Source of the DNA: Anaerostipes faecalis
GTDB taxonomy: Bacteria > Bacillota > Clostridia > Lachnospirales > Lachnospiraceae
DNA: 64,000 bases
Assembly (NCBI RefSeq): GCF_018982945.1
Contig: NZ_JABRXE010000001.1
Span: 310,001-374,000, forward strand
Reading direction: 5' to 3'
Shown: one piece after another, positions 27,648-35,973 of the stretch
Layout: each line of letters starts with the position of its first letter
How positions within the stretch are numbered: the stretch's first letter is position 1
Made by a program: the position numbers and the translations under genes
The notes under the pieces: generated by a model
What the model was told of the DNA's origin: nothing
Seen by the model: the letters and a program-made list of their open reading frames with translations, nothing else
The model's database searches: none

Positions 27648-28448
27648 ATGAAACTTGGATTTATCGGATGTGGAAATATGGCACAGGCCATGATTACAGG
27701 AATTTTAAAACAGCAGGTTGTTACAAAAGAAGAATTGATTGCCTCAGGACCTACAGCGTCTAAAATGGAGCGGGTAAAAGAGAAATTTGGTATTATTTCA
27801 ACAACAGATAATCACAGAGTAGCATTAGAAGCAGATATACTGGTGTTGTCTGTTAAACCTCAAATGTATGAAACTGTGATTAAAGAAATAAAAGAAGATG
27901 TAAGAAAAGATCAGATTATTGTAACTATTGCAGCGGGAGTTACAATGAATCAGGTAGAAAGACAGTTTGGTCAGGAAATAAAGATTATTCGTACAATGCC
28001 TAATACTCCAGCTCTTGTGGGGGAAGCTATGGTGGGTATGTGTTGCAATGATTATGTGGAAAATGAAGAGTTCGAAAAAGTTCGCAGTTTGTTTGAAAGC
28101 TTCGGAAAAGTCGAAGAGGTTACAGAAAACCTGATGGATGCAGTGGTAGGTGTCAGCGGAAGTTCACCTGCATATGTATATATGTTTATCGAGGCTTTGG
28201 CAGATGCAGCAGTTATGCAGGGGATTCCGAGAAATAAGGCTTACACATTTGCTGCTCAATCAGTTTTAGGAAGTGCCAAAATGGTTCTTGAGACAGGAGA
28301 ACATCCAGGAGCTTTAAAAGATGCTGTCTGTTCACCAGCAGGTACTACTATTGAGGCAGTCAGAGTTTTAGAAGAGAAGGGTATGCGTAGTGCTGTGATC
28401 GAAGCAGTAAATAGTGCCAGTGAAAAAAGCAAGGAAATGGGGAAATAA
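27648..28448 (+). CDS. proC: Pyrroline-5-carboxylate reductase
   Basis: Last step of proline synthesis, reducing P5C with NAD(P)H. 266 aa. The Rossmann start is KLGFIGCGNMAQAMI; the C-terminal signature AVVGVSGSSPAYVYMFIEALADAAVMQG and the segment KDAVCSPAGTTIEAVRVLEEKGMRSAVIEAV are diagnostic. CAGGAGGAAAGC precedes the ATG. Likely the end of the transcript that includes lspA and the pseudouridine synthase. Confidence 0.96.
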   Translation: MKLGFIGCGNMAQAMITGILKQQVVTKEELIASGPTASKMERVKEKFGIISTTDNHRVALEADILVLSVKPQMYETVIKEIKEDVRKDQIIVTIAAGVTMNQVERQFGQEIKIIRTMPNTPALVGEAMVGMCCNDYVENEEFEKVRSLFESFGKVEEVTENLMDAVVGVSGSSPAYVYMFIEALADAAVMQGIPRNKAYTFAAQSVLGSAKMVLETGEHPGALKDAVCSPAGTTIEAVRVLEEKGMRSAVIEAVNSASEKSKEMGK

Positions 28449-28451
28449 CTG

Positions 28452-28480
28452 TTTACAATAAGATACATATATGATATATT
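28452..28480 (+). promoter_or_regulatory. Putative rpsO promoter
   Basis: TTTACA (28452-28457), a 17-bp spacer and TATATT (28475-28480). It starts right after the proC stop and predicts a 5' leader of about 84 bases before rpsO. Confidence 0.7.
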
Positions 28481-28493
28481 ATAAAAGTTGTTT

Positions 28494-28552
28494 GACCGAT
28501 ACTCAGATTTGGGCACTCCAACCCTTTCCTGGTATCTGGCGTCATAGGATAG
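28494..28552 (+). promoter_or_regulatory. Structured rpsO 5' leader, candidate S15 autoregulatory site
   Basis: Within the leader an outer GAC/GTC and a GATAC/GTATC helix enclose a GGG/CCC hairpin, a branched fold compatible with a ribosomal-protein binding site. In other bacteria S15 represses its own mRNA through such leaders. The fold was drawn by eye and similarity to a known S15 leader family was not tested. Confidence 0.4.
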
Positions 28553-28570
28553 ATTTAAGGAGGAAGAAAC

Positions 28571-28837
28571 ATGATTTCAGCAGAAAAGAAAGCAGCTATC
28601 GTAGCAGAATACGGTAAAGATGCAAAAGACACAGGTTCACCAGAGGTTCAGGTTGCTATTTTAACAGCAAGAATTCAGGAACTTCAGGAACATTTTGACA
28701 AACATCCAAAAGATCATCATTCAAGAAGAGGTCTTTTAAAGATGGTTGGTAAAAGACGTAACTTATTAGCATACTTAAAGAGCAAAGATGTTGAAAGATA
28801 TCGTTCATTAATCGAAAGATTAGGATTAAGAAAATAA
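28571..28837 (+). CDS. rpsO: 30S ribosomal protein S15
   Basis: 88-aa primary-binding protein of the 30S subunit, which contacts the three-way junction of helices 20-22 of 16S rRNA. Full length; clear motifs are [27 protein letters not shown]-like [23 protein letters not shown] and [19 protein letters not shown] precedes the ATG. It has its own promoter and terminator and lies upstream of pnp, a widely conserved order. Confidence 0.98.
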   Translation: MISAEKKAAIVAEYGKDAKDTGSPEVQVAILTARIQELQEHFDKHPKDHHSRRGLLKMVGKRRNLLAYLKSKDVERYRSLIERLGLRK

Positions 28838-28850
28838 TTTTAAAAACAGG

Positions 28851-28890
28851 CACCTTTCTTCACATAGTGTGAGGAAAGGTGTTTTCTTTT
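28851..28890 (+). terminator. Strong terminator after rpsO
   Basis: A 13-bp stem (28851-28863 with 28869-28881, one G-T pair), a 5-base loop and TTTTCTTTT. The T tract runs into the pnp promoter region. Confidence 0.92.
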
Positions 28891-28901
28891 GATAAAAACT
28901 A

Positions 28902-28910
28902 TGATATACT
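28902..28910 (+). promoter_or_regulatory. Putative extended -10 promoter of pnp
   Basis: TGATATACT matches an extended -10 (TGn plus TATACT). The -35 position falls in the rpsO terminator T tract and is poor (TTTTCT). Confidence 0.5.
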
Positions 28911-28922
28911 TAATAAGTTATT

Positions 28923-28996
28923 GAGGCGTTTCCCGAGACTACTGAAAAGCCAGTTATCAGAATAGGGCAGCTGTTTTTTCAGTTGTTTCGGCGCCT
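28923..28996 (+). ncRNA. Long hairpin leader upstream of pnp
   Basis: The predicted leader folds into a long interrupted stem: GAGGCG (28923-28928) with CGCCTT (28991-28996), CCGAGAC (28933-28939) with GTTTCGG (28985-28991 region), and ACTGAAAA (28941-28948) with TTTTTCAGT (about 28975-28984), topped by a loop with CAGTTATCAGAATAGGGCAGCTG. The ribosome site follows 25 bases later. In E. coli, PNPase controls its own mRNA through a leader stem cut by RNase III; an analogous but sequence-unrelated role is possible here. This is a cis leader, not a proven separate RNA. Confidence 0.5.
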
Positions 28997-29035
28997 TATG
29001 ATAAATAATATATGTTTTTTAAAGGAGACGAAAAG

Positions 29036-31126
29036 ATGACAAAGCAGTTTAGCATGGAGCTGGCAGGTCGTACTTTAATGGTTGAAGTAGGACGTGTTGC
29101 AGCACAGGCCAATGGTGCAGCATTTATGCATTATGGGGATACAGTTGTTTTATCTACAGCAACTGCATCTGAGAAACCAAGGGATGGAATTGACTTTTTT
29201 CCATTGAGTGTAGAGTATGAAGAAAAATTATATGCTGTAGGAAAGATTCCGGGAGGATATTTAAAGAGAGAAGGAAAACCTTCTGAAAATGCAATTCTTA
29301 CAGATCGTGTAATCGACCGTCCTATGAGACCGTTATTCCCGAAAGATTATCGTAATGATGTTGCGTTAAATAATCTGGTAATGTCTGTTGATCCTGATTG
29401 CAGTCCTGAGCTTACAGCTATGCTTGGATCTGCAATTGCAACAGCTATTTCAGATATTCCGTTTGATGGACCAACAGCTTCAACAATGGTTGGTCTGGTA
29501 GATGGTGAGTTTGTAATTAACCCAACAGCAGCGCAGAAAGAAGTTTCTGACATGGCATTAACAGTAGCATCAACAAGAGAAAAAGTTATTATGATCGAAG
29601 CTGGAGCCAATGAAGTTCCGGAAGATGTTATGCTGGAAGCCATTTTTAAAGCTCATGAAGTAAATCAGGAGATTATTAAATTTATTGATACCATTGTAGC
29701 TGAATGTGGAAAAGAAAAGCATGATTATGAACATCATGTGGTTAATCCTGAAATGTATGATGACATGGTTGCATTTATTACACCAGAAGCAATGGAAGAA
29801 GCTGTATTTACAGATGATAAACAGACCAGAGAAGCTAATATTCGTGCAATTGAAGAAAAACTAGAAGAACGTTATGCCGAAAATGAAGAATGGCTAGAGC
29901 AGATTGGAGAAGCTGTATATGCATTCCAGAAAAAGACTGTTCGTAAAATGATCTTAAAGGATCAGAAACGTCCGGATGGTCGAGATATTAAACAGATTCG
30001 TCCACTACATGCAGAGGTTGATTGTCTGCCACGAGTTCATGGATCTGCAATGTTCCAGCGTGGACAGACTCAGGTTATGACAGTGACAACTTTAGGATCA
30101 TTATCTGAAGCACAGCGTCTTGATGGAATTGATGTAACAGAGACAGGAAAGAGATATATGCATCATTATAATTTCCCATCATATTCTGTTGGGGAAACAC
30201 GTCCTAGCAGAGGTCCTGGACGTCGTGAAATTGGACATGGAGCACTGGCAGAGAGAGCGCTGGTACCTGTTCTTCCAACTGAAGAGGAATTTCCTTATGC
30301 TATTCGTACAGTTTCTGAGATTATGGAATCAAATGGTTCAACTTCTCAGGGAAGTATTTGCGCATCTTCTTTATCACTGATGGCATCCGGTGTACCGATT
30401 AAAGCACCTGTAGCTGGTATTTCTGTTGGTCTTGTAACAGGAGAAACTGATGATGATTATATTATTCTCACAGATATTCAGGGACTGGAAGATTTCTTTG
30501 GAGATATGGACTTTAAGGTTGCAGGTACAGATAAGGGTATTACTGCCATTCAGATGGATATTAAAATCCATGGTTTGACAGAGCAGATTATTAGAGAAGC
30601 TATTGCAAGAACAAAAGAAGCAAGAACTTATATTCTTCATGAAGTTATGAATCCTGTTATTGGAACAGCAAGAGATCATGTAGGAAAATATGCACCAAAA
30701 ATTTCTCAGTACACCATTGATCCTGAAAAGATTTCTGAAGTTATTGGAAAACAGGGTAAAACAATCAATGCAATTATTGACGAAACAGGTGTTAAGATTG
30801 ATATTGATGAAAGCGGAAGAATTGATATTCTCAGTGAAGACCAGGCAATGATTGATAAAGCAATCAGTATTATCAAGTCAATTGTGGAACCATTAAATGT
30901 GGGAGATATCTATGAAGGTGAAGTTGTAAGAATCATGCCGTTTGGCGCATTTGTCCAGCTGTCTCCAAATAAAGATGGAATGGTTCATATATCCAAATTA
31001 TCAAAAGAAAGAGTTGAAAAGGTTGAAGATGTGGTAAATATCGGAGACAAAGTGGCAGTAAAAGTGTTAGAGATTGATAAGATGGGAAGAATTAACCTGA
31101 AATTAGAAGAAAAAATTGATGATTAA
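29036..31126 (+). CDS. pnp: Polyribonucleotide nucleotidyltransferase (PNPase)
   Basis: Phosphorolytic 3'-5' exoribonuclease, part of the RNA degradation machinery. From the ATG at 29036 (AAAGGAGACG before it) it is 696 aa; an in-frame ATG at 29012 would place the ribosome site inside the gene and was rejected. Two RNase PH domains (DGIDFFPLSVEYEEKLYAVGKIPGG-type and RGPGRREIGHGALAERAL) flank a helical domain, followed by KH (SEVIGKQGKTINAI) and S1 (GDIYEGEVVRIMPFGAFVQL) domains. Complete and unremarkable in the protein. Confidence 0.97.
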   Translation: MTKQFSMELAGRTLMVEVGRVAAQANGAAFMHYGDTVVLSTATASEKPRDGIDFFPLSVEYEEKLYAVGKIPGGYLKREGKPSENAILTDRVIDRPMRPLFPKDYRNDVALNNLVMSVDPDCSPELTAMLGSAIATAISDIPFDGPTASTMVGLVDGEFVINPTAAQKEVSDMALTVASTREKVIMIEAGANEVPEDVMLEAIFKAHEVNQEIIKFIDTIVAECGKEKHDYEHHVVNPEMYDDMVAFITPEAMEEAVFTDDKQTREANIRAIEEKLEERYAENEEWLEQIGEAVYAFQKKTVRKMILKDQKRPDGRDIKQIRPLHAEVDCLPRVHGSAMFQRGQTQVMTVTTLGSLSEAQRLDGIDVTETGKRYMHHYNFPSYSVGETRPSRGPGRREIGHGALAERALVPVLPTEEEFPYAIRTVSEIMESNGSTSQGSICASSLSLMASGVPIKAPVAGISVGLVTGETDDDYIILTDIQGLEDFFGDMDFKVAGTDKGITAIQMDIKIHGLTEQIIREAIARTKEARTYILHEVMNPVIGTARDHVGKYAPKISQYTIDPEKISEVIGKQGKTINAIIDETGVKIDIDESGRIDILSEDQAMIDKAISIIKSIVEPLNVGDIYEGEVVRIMPFGAFVQLSPNKDGMVHISKLSKERVEKVEDVVNIGDKVAVKVLEIDKMGRINLKLEEKIDD

Positions 31127-31140
31127 TTATTGAAAGGTAG

Positions 31141-31179
31141 AAGGAAGGATTTCTTGCAACAGAGAAACCTTCCTTTTTT
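31141..31179 (+). terminator. Terminator after pnp
   Basis: AAGGAAGG-A-TTTC pairs with GAAACCTTCCTT (one bulged A), 10-base loop, then a T run. It ends immediately before the inverted-repeat element. Confidence 0.9.
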
Positions 31180-31180
31180 C

Positions 31181-31343
31181 ATTACATAGGAAATTCCTTT
31201 GAATTTCCTATGTAATAAAAAACGCTCCGCGCGGATGTGCAAAGGAAAGCAGTTAAATCTGCTGCGCATCGGCACGCAAAGCGGAGCAAGTCCCTCATGA
31301 TTGAGGGATACAGGGAGTTGATAGCGGACTTGTCCGCTTTGTT
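31181..31343. repeat. Compound inverted-repeat element between pnp and maf
   Basis: Four nested or adjacent palindromes in 163 bases: a perfect 16-bp stem with CTTT loop (31181-31196/31201-31216); a larger GC-rich hairpin with GCTCCGC (31224-31230)/GCGGAGC (31281-31287), GATGTGC/GCGCATC and AGCAG/CTGCT (31249-31264); CCCTCA/TGAGGG (31292-31307); and AGCGGACTTGTCCGCT (31323-31338). A 17-base piece around 31277-31293 reappears inverted with one base missing at 31326-31341. It is much more GC-rich than its surroundings and encodes no protein. It has the look of a dispersed palindromic repeat (REP- or MITE-like). Confidence 0.7.
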
Positions 31344-31385
31344 CTAAAATAGAAATTTGTTAATATATGCAGAAGGGAAAAATTT

Positions 31386-31952
31386 ATGGAGAAAATAGTA
31401 CTGGCATCGGCATCACCACGGAGAAAAGAATTATTTGAGCTGGCAGGGTTATCGTTTGATATTGTGTCCAGTCAGGTGGAAGAGGTGATTACTAAAGAAA
31501 AACCATGGGAAGTTGTCATGGAACTGGCATCACAAAAAGCATGGGATGTATGGAAACAAACGGGGGGAAAGCAAATCATTGTAGGAGCCGATACAGTTGT
31601 TGCCTATGATGGGAAGATTCTTGGAAAGCCAGAAGATAAAGAGGATGCAGCAAGGATGCTTTCCATGCTTAGTGGAAATACACATCAGGTGTATACAGGA
31701 GTATCGGTTATTTACAAGGAAAAGGAATGGAACTTTTATGAAGAAACAAAAGTTCAGTTTTATCCTTTGAACCAGAATGAAATTCAGACATATATTCAGA
31801 CAGGAGAGCCGATGGATAAAGCAGGAGCTTATGGAATTCAGGGGAAAGCAGCACCGTTTATTAAAAGTATAGAAGGAGATTATTATAATGTAGTAGGTTT
31901 TCCGATTGGCCGATTTCTTCAGGAAATGAAGAAGGTGATGGGGTGCAGATAG
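31386..31952 (+). CDS. maf: Maf-family nucleotide pyrophosphatase
   Basis: 188-aa NTP pyrophosphatase that removes non-canonical or modified nucleotides (dTTP/UTP-type in many Firmicutes); linked to septum control in Bacillus. The N-terminal signature is ASASPRRKELFELAGL; ADTVVAYDGKILGKP and GAYGIQGKAAPFIKSIEGDYYNVVGFP are also family motifs. It overlaps the histidine kinase gene by 10 bases. Confidence 0.94.
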   Translation: MEKIVLASASPRRKELFELAGLSFDIVSSQVEEVITKEKPWEVVMELASQKAWDVWKQTGGKQIIVGADTVVAYDGKILGKPEDKEDAARMLSMLSGNTHQVYTGVSVIYKEKEWNFYEETKVQFYPLNQNEIQTYIQTGEPMDKAGAYGIQGKAAPFIKSIEGDYYNVVGFPIGRFLQEMKKVMGCR

Positions 31953-33589
31953 AGTTATTTAAAAATGTTTTGTGGAATGTCAGTATTATTATAATCTTGG
32001 GTTTTTTTCTTGCTAAGACTTCAATCATTCGACATATGATGATTTCCTGGGAAACCGGTTTAAAAGAAAAAATGGAAGTGGCAGTCTTACTTGGAGGAAT
32101 TGGAATAGTATCTACATATATGGGTGTCAATATACACGGAGCTATTGCAAATACACGTGTGATCGGAGTGATGTCAGCCGGTCTGATCGGAGGACCGGTT
32201 ACCGGAACTGTGGCTGGTCTGATTGCCGGAATCCACAGATACCTTATAGATGTTGGCGGATTTACGTCTGTTGCCTGTATGGTATCCACCATTATAGGAG
32301 GAATGACAGGAGGTCTGTTTTATCATCATTTGAGACGTATAAGATTTTATCACTGCGAAATATTTTTTATTACCGTATTTGAAGAAATACTTCAGATGGT
32401 TATTATTCTGCTGTTTACAAAGCCTTTCGCAGATGCACTTTATCTGGTGAAAACGATTTTTGTACCAATGGTGCTTGTTAATTCTACAGGTGTTGTTTTA
32501 TTTATAACAATGATGGAGTCAGGCTGCAATGAACAGGATCAGGTAAATGCCAGAAGTGTGAAGGATGTATTTCACATTGCACAGTTATGTCTGCCTTATC
32601 TGAGAAAAGGCTTATATGATAAAAAGGCATTGGAAAAAGTGTCAGAAATCGTTATATGTAATTCATCAGTATCAGGTGTTGCGATTGCCGATACGTCCAG
32701 GATCCTCACAGCATCCGGTATTGCAGTAAAGCTGAATGATGATTATTTGAAAATTCAAAAGTCAGGGCTGGCAAAAGTTTTTCTGCCTCAAAACAATAAA
32801 GAAAATCAAAAGTATTTCTGGTTTAGTACACCAATCCAAAAGGAAAATCAGATAGTTGGTACTTTGATTTTATGTAGTGAGAAAATACGATGGAATATAG
32901 AGCAAATGAAAGAATTCGCGATGGGTCTTTCCAGTATTTTTTCTACGCAGCTTGAATTATCCCAACTGGAATATGAGCAGAAATTAAGAAAACAAGCTGA
33001 GTATGGAGCACTGCAGAGTCAGATTAATCCGCATTTTTTATTTAATTCAATTAATACAATCAGTTCATTTTGCAGAAGGGATCCAGATAAGGCAAGAGAA
33101 TTACTGATTGCTCTGGCAGAATGTTTCCGGAAGTCATTGAATCACCCGAATGCCATGGTAACTATTGAAGAAGAAATGGATCATGTCCATGCTTATTTGA
33201 AACTGGAAAAAGCAAGATTTGGAGATTCACTGGAAATTAATGAAGATATTCAGGAGAATCTGGAGGTAATGATTCCTTCATTTTCACTGCAGCCTATTGT
33301 AGAAAATGCTGTGAAGCATGGAGCAAGAAAAAGCAGGGAGGGGACTGGGAAAATATGGATTACAATAAAACGAAAGAAACAAGGGGTGGAAATTGCTGTT
33401 TGCGATAATGGACCGGGAATTGAGAAAGAAGTCATACAAAAGCTTTACAAAGGTGACATTGACAGCAGACATGTAGGTATGCAGAACGTATACCATCGTT
33501 TATTGAGCATATATGGAAATCAGTGTATATTTCAGATAATTTCTCATGAGACAGGAACAAAAATCAGTATTAAAATATTAAATGATTGA
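31943..33589 (+). CDS. LytS/BtsS-type sensor histidine kinase
   Basis: 548 aa from a GTG start with GAAGGTGATGG before it. The N-terminal 5TM-5TMR_LYT membrane domain (about 1-190) has the glycine-rich GVMSAGLIGGPVTGTVAGLIAG motif. A GAF-like middle part follows (about 210-340). The histidine kinase domain has QINPHFLFNSINTISSF with the phosphoacceptor His and ATPase motifs PIVENAVKHG and VCDNGPGIEKE. The same architecture occurs in LytS and in E. coli BtsS, a pyruvate sensor. The partner regulator and a CstA transporter follow, which favours a BtsS-like role; the ligand is inference. Confidence 0.9.
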   Translation: MQIELFKNVLWNVSIIIILGFFLAKTSIIRHMMISWETGLKEKMEVAVLLGGIGIVSTYMGVNIHGAIANTRVIGVMSAGLIGGPVTGTVAGLIAGIHRYLIDVGGFTSVACMVSTIIGGMTGGLFYHHLRRIRFYHCEIFFITVFEEILQMVIILLFTKPFADALYLVKTIFVPMVLVNSTGVVLFITMMESGCNEQDQVNARSVKDVFHIAQLCLPYLRKGLYDKKALEKVSEIVICNSSVSGVAIADTSRILTASGIAVKLNDDYLKIQKSGLAKVFLPQNNKENQKYFWFSTPIQKENQIVGTLILCSEKIRWNIEQMKEFAMGLSSIFSTQLELSQLEYEQKLRKQAEYGALQSQINPHFLFNSINTISSFCRRDPDKARELLIALAECFRKSLNHPNAMVTIEEEMDHVHAYLKLEKARFGDSLEINEDIQENLEVMIPSFSLQPIVENAVKHGARKSREGTGKIWITIKRKKQGVEIAVCDNGPGIEKEVIQKLYKGDIDSRHVGMQNVYHRLLSIYGNQCIFQIISHETGTKISIKILND

Positions 33590-33608
33590 AATGAAGGAGG
33601 GAGTATTC

Positions 33609-34328
33609 ATGAGAATATTGATTGTTGATGATGAAGAACCGGCAAGAAGTGAATTGAATTATGAAATAGAAAAAATCCTGCAGGAGGCAGTAATCGAAGA
33701 AGCATCCAGTGGCGGTGAAGCTTTACAAATGGCTGTTCAGAAAAAATATGATGTTGTTTTTGTGGATGTTCAGATGAATGATATTGAAGGAACTGTTATA
33801 GCCAGGACATTGAAAAAAATTGACTCTGAGGTGCAGATTATCATGGCAACAGCTTACGAAGATTATGCTGTTGAGGCTTTTGATATAGATGTAACAGATT
33901 ATATTTTGAAACCTTTTGATCCGTCAAGAGTTAAACGTGCACTAGAACGTGCAGAACAAAATATTAAAAGAGAAACAAATTTTCAAGGGGAGGGAAATCA
34001 CAGGATTGCTGTAATGGCTGATAAGAAAAACATTATAATTGATATTCGGAAAATTATTTACATTGAAACGGAACAGAGAAATTGTCTGATACATACAAAA
34101 AGAGAGCAGTACAAGGTATCTCAATCTATAGGATGGTTTGAACAAAAGTTAAGTCCAAAAGGTTTTTTTCGATGCCATAAAGGAATTTTAATTAATTTAA
34201 ATTATGTAACAGAAATTGTAACATCTTTTCATAATGCAGTTAGCGTAAAAATGGAAGGAATGGGTGATTTGGAAATCCCGGTCAGCAGAAATAAAATCCA
34301 TGAGTTGAAACAATTATTTTCTGCTTGA
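33609..34328 (+). CDS. LytTR-family response regulator (BtsR/LytR-like)
   Basis: 239 aa starting at 33609, where AAGGAGGG precedes the ATG; an in-frame ATG at 33582 overlaps the kinase gene and was rejected. Receiver domain: ILIVDDEEPAR, phosphoacceptor Asp in VVFVDVQM, and DYILKPFDP. The LytTR DNA-binding domain covers about 135-239 (IIYIETEQRNCLIHTK, FFRCHKGILINLNYV). Expected to be phosphorylated by the preceding kinase and to activate the following transporter gene. Confidence 0.92.
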   Translation: MRILIVDDEEPARSELNYEIEKILQEAVIEEASSGGEALQMAVQKKYDVVFVDVQMNDIEGTVIARTLKKIDSEVQIIMATAYEDYAVEAFDIDVTDYILKPFDPSRVKRALERAEQNIKRETNFQGEGNHRIAVMADKKNIIIDIRKIIYIETEQRNCLIHTKREQYKVSQSIGWFEQKLSPKGFFRCHKGILINLNYVTEIVTSFHNAVSVKMEGMGDLEIPVSRNKIHELKQLFSA

Positions 34329-34335
34329 TTTTTTT

Positions 34336-34365
34336 ACATTTCGTGCACAAAAATTGACAGTTTAT
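34336..34365 (+). promoter_or_regulatory. Putative LytTR operator upstream of the CstA-type gene
   Basis: ACAGTTTAT (34357-34365) fits the published LytTR consensus [TA][AC][CA]GTTN[AG][TG] at all positions, and ACATTTCGT (34336-34344) fits at 8 of 9. They are direct repeats 21 bp start to start (12-bp gap), the usual LytTR spacing. The remainder of the 34366-34481 gap is very AT-rich and no single promoter stands out. Confidence 0.55.
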
Positions 34366-34481
34366 ACCTCTATATATACAGATAAAACAAATAATATATA
34401 TAAATTGCACAAAAAGCCGTACAATTAATAACAGAAAAAAGGAACCGTAAAAGGAAGTTTTGAAAGAAGAGGTGAAATATT

Positions 34482-35882
34482 ATGATTACTTTTTTCATTG
34501 CATTACTGTTACTGATTGTAGGCTATCTTATCTATGGAAAGATAGTAGAAAAGAACTTTGGACCAGATGATCGGCAGACTCCATCTTTGAGAATACAGGA
34601 TGGAATTGATTTTGTTCCAATGAAAACATGGCGTTGCTTTCTGATTCAGCTGTTAAATATTGCCGGACTTGGGCCGATTTTTGGCGCACTTCTTGGAGCT
34701 GAATGGGGACCTATCGTATATTTCTGGATTGTTTTAGGAACAATTTTTGCTGGTGGTGTGCATGATTATATGACTGGAATGATTTCTACCAGACATGATG
34801 GAGCCAGTGTTTCAGAAATTGTTGGAATTTATCTTGGCGGTGGAATGAAAAATGTCATGAGAGTTTTTTCTGTTATCCTTCTTGTTTTAGTAGGAACAGT
34901 CTTTGCTACGGGACCTGCAAATCTTCTGGCAATGCTTACACCAAAAACATTTGATGCAAAATTTTGGCTCGTAGTGGTACTTATATATTATTTTCTGGCG
35001 ACATTACTTCCGATTGATAAAGTAATCGGAAAACTTTATCCGATTTTTGGTATCTGCCTGATTATTATGGCAATAGGCGTTGCTGGAGGGTTAATTGTAA
35101 AAGGATATCATTTACCGGAAATGACGCTTGCAAATCTTCATCCGGCACATCAGTCTATATGGCCTTTTATGTTCATAACAGTAGCCTGTGGTGCAATTTC
35201 AGGATTTCATGCAACACAATCACCAATGATTGCAAGATGTTATACCAGCGAAAAAGATGGAAGAAAGATATTTTACGGTGCAATGGTTTCTGAAGGTGTC
35301 ATTGCATTGATCTGGGCAGCAGCAGGTGTAAGTTTTTATAACGGAACAGGAGGTTTGTCTGTAGCTCTTGCAAAATTAACACAAAATGGAGTTGTATATG
35401 AAATATGTCATACATTATTAGGGCCTGTTGGTGCCGTACTGGCAATGATCGGTGTTATTGCCTGTCCGATTTCTTCTGGAGATACTGCGTTTAGAAGTGC
35501 AAGATTAACATTATCTGATTGGTTTAAGATTGATCAGAAAGCTACAAAACCTAGATTAGCATTAAGTGTTCCTATTTTGGCAGTTGGTGCATTGTTATCA
35601 CAGATTGATTTTCAGATTGTCTGGAGATATTTTTCATGGAGCAACCAGACGCTGGCAATGATTGCGTTGTGGGCAGCTTCCATGTATTTGGTTAAGAACG
35701 GAAAGATGTGGATCATGACGGTTATTCCGGCAACCTTTATGTCAGCAGTAACAGCTACATATATTATGATTGCTCCTGAGGGATTCCATTTATCTTCGAA
35801 GATCGGATATCCTGTTGGAATTATTTTTGCAGTTATATGTTTTGGAATTTTTTTATACAAAAAAAATAGAAAGAAATTATAA
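34482..35882 (+). CDS. CstA-family carbon starvation / pyruvate transporter
   Basis: 466-aa polytopic membrane protein of the CstA family, whose E. coli members CstA and BtsT take up pyruvate and perhaps peptides. It begins with hydrophobic FIALLLLIVGYLIYGK, then the CstA core PMKTWRCFLIQLLNIAGLGPIFGALLGAEWGP and GGVHDYMTGMISTRHDGASVSEIVG; later GFHATQSPMIARC and CPISSGDTAFRSARL. It is much shorter than the roughly 700-aa E. coli proteins because the C-terminal extension is absent, a form I believe is common in Clostridia. A LytTR two-component system lies directly upstream. Confidence 0.9.
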   Translation: MITFFIALLLLIVGYLIYGKIVEKNFGPDDRQTPSLRIQDGIDFVPMKTWRCFLIQLLNIAGLGPIFGALLGAEWGPIVYFWIVLGTIFAGGVHDYMTGMISTRHDGASVSEIVGIYLGGGMKNVMRVFSVILLVLVGTVFATGPANLLAMLTPKTFDAKFWLVVVLIYYFLATLLPIDKVIGKLYPIFGICLIIMAIGVAGGLIVKGYHLPEMTLANLHPAHQSIWPFMFITVACGAISGFHATQSPMIARCYTSEKDGRKIFYGAMVSEGVIALIWAAAGVSFYNGTGGLSVALAKLTQNGVVYEICHTLLGPVGAVLAMIGVIACPISSGDTAFRSARLTLSDWFKIDQKATKPRLALSVPILAVGALLSQIDFQIVWRYFSWSNQTLAMIALWAASMYLVKNGKMWIMTVIPATFMSAVTATYIMIAPEGFHLSSKIGYPVGIIFAVICFGIFLYKKNRKKL

Positions 35883-35899
35883 AAAGCTATGGAAAACCT

Positions 35900-35929
35900 T
35901 TGACGGCATCCCTGAATTTTTGATATGAT
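35900..35929 (+). promoter_or_regulatory. Putative degV promoter
   Basis: TTGACG (35900-35905), 18-bp spacer, TATGAT (35924-35929), about 45 bases before the degV start. Confidence 0.6.
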
Positions 35930-35973
35930 ACAAAATAGGAGAAAATTCCTATTAAAAAGAAAGGGATACAAAA

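Noticed and set aside
29012-29035. Upstream ATG for pnp at 29012
   Set aside because: It lies before the AAAGGAGACG ribosome site; the ATG at 29036 is correctly spaced and fits the family N-terminus.
34344-34415. Repeated TGCACAAAAA (34344 and 34406) in the cstA upstream region
   Set aside because: Short and AT-rich, in an AT-rich gap; no spacing or symmetry that points to a known site.
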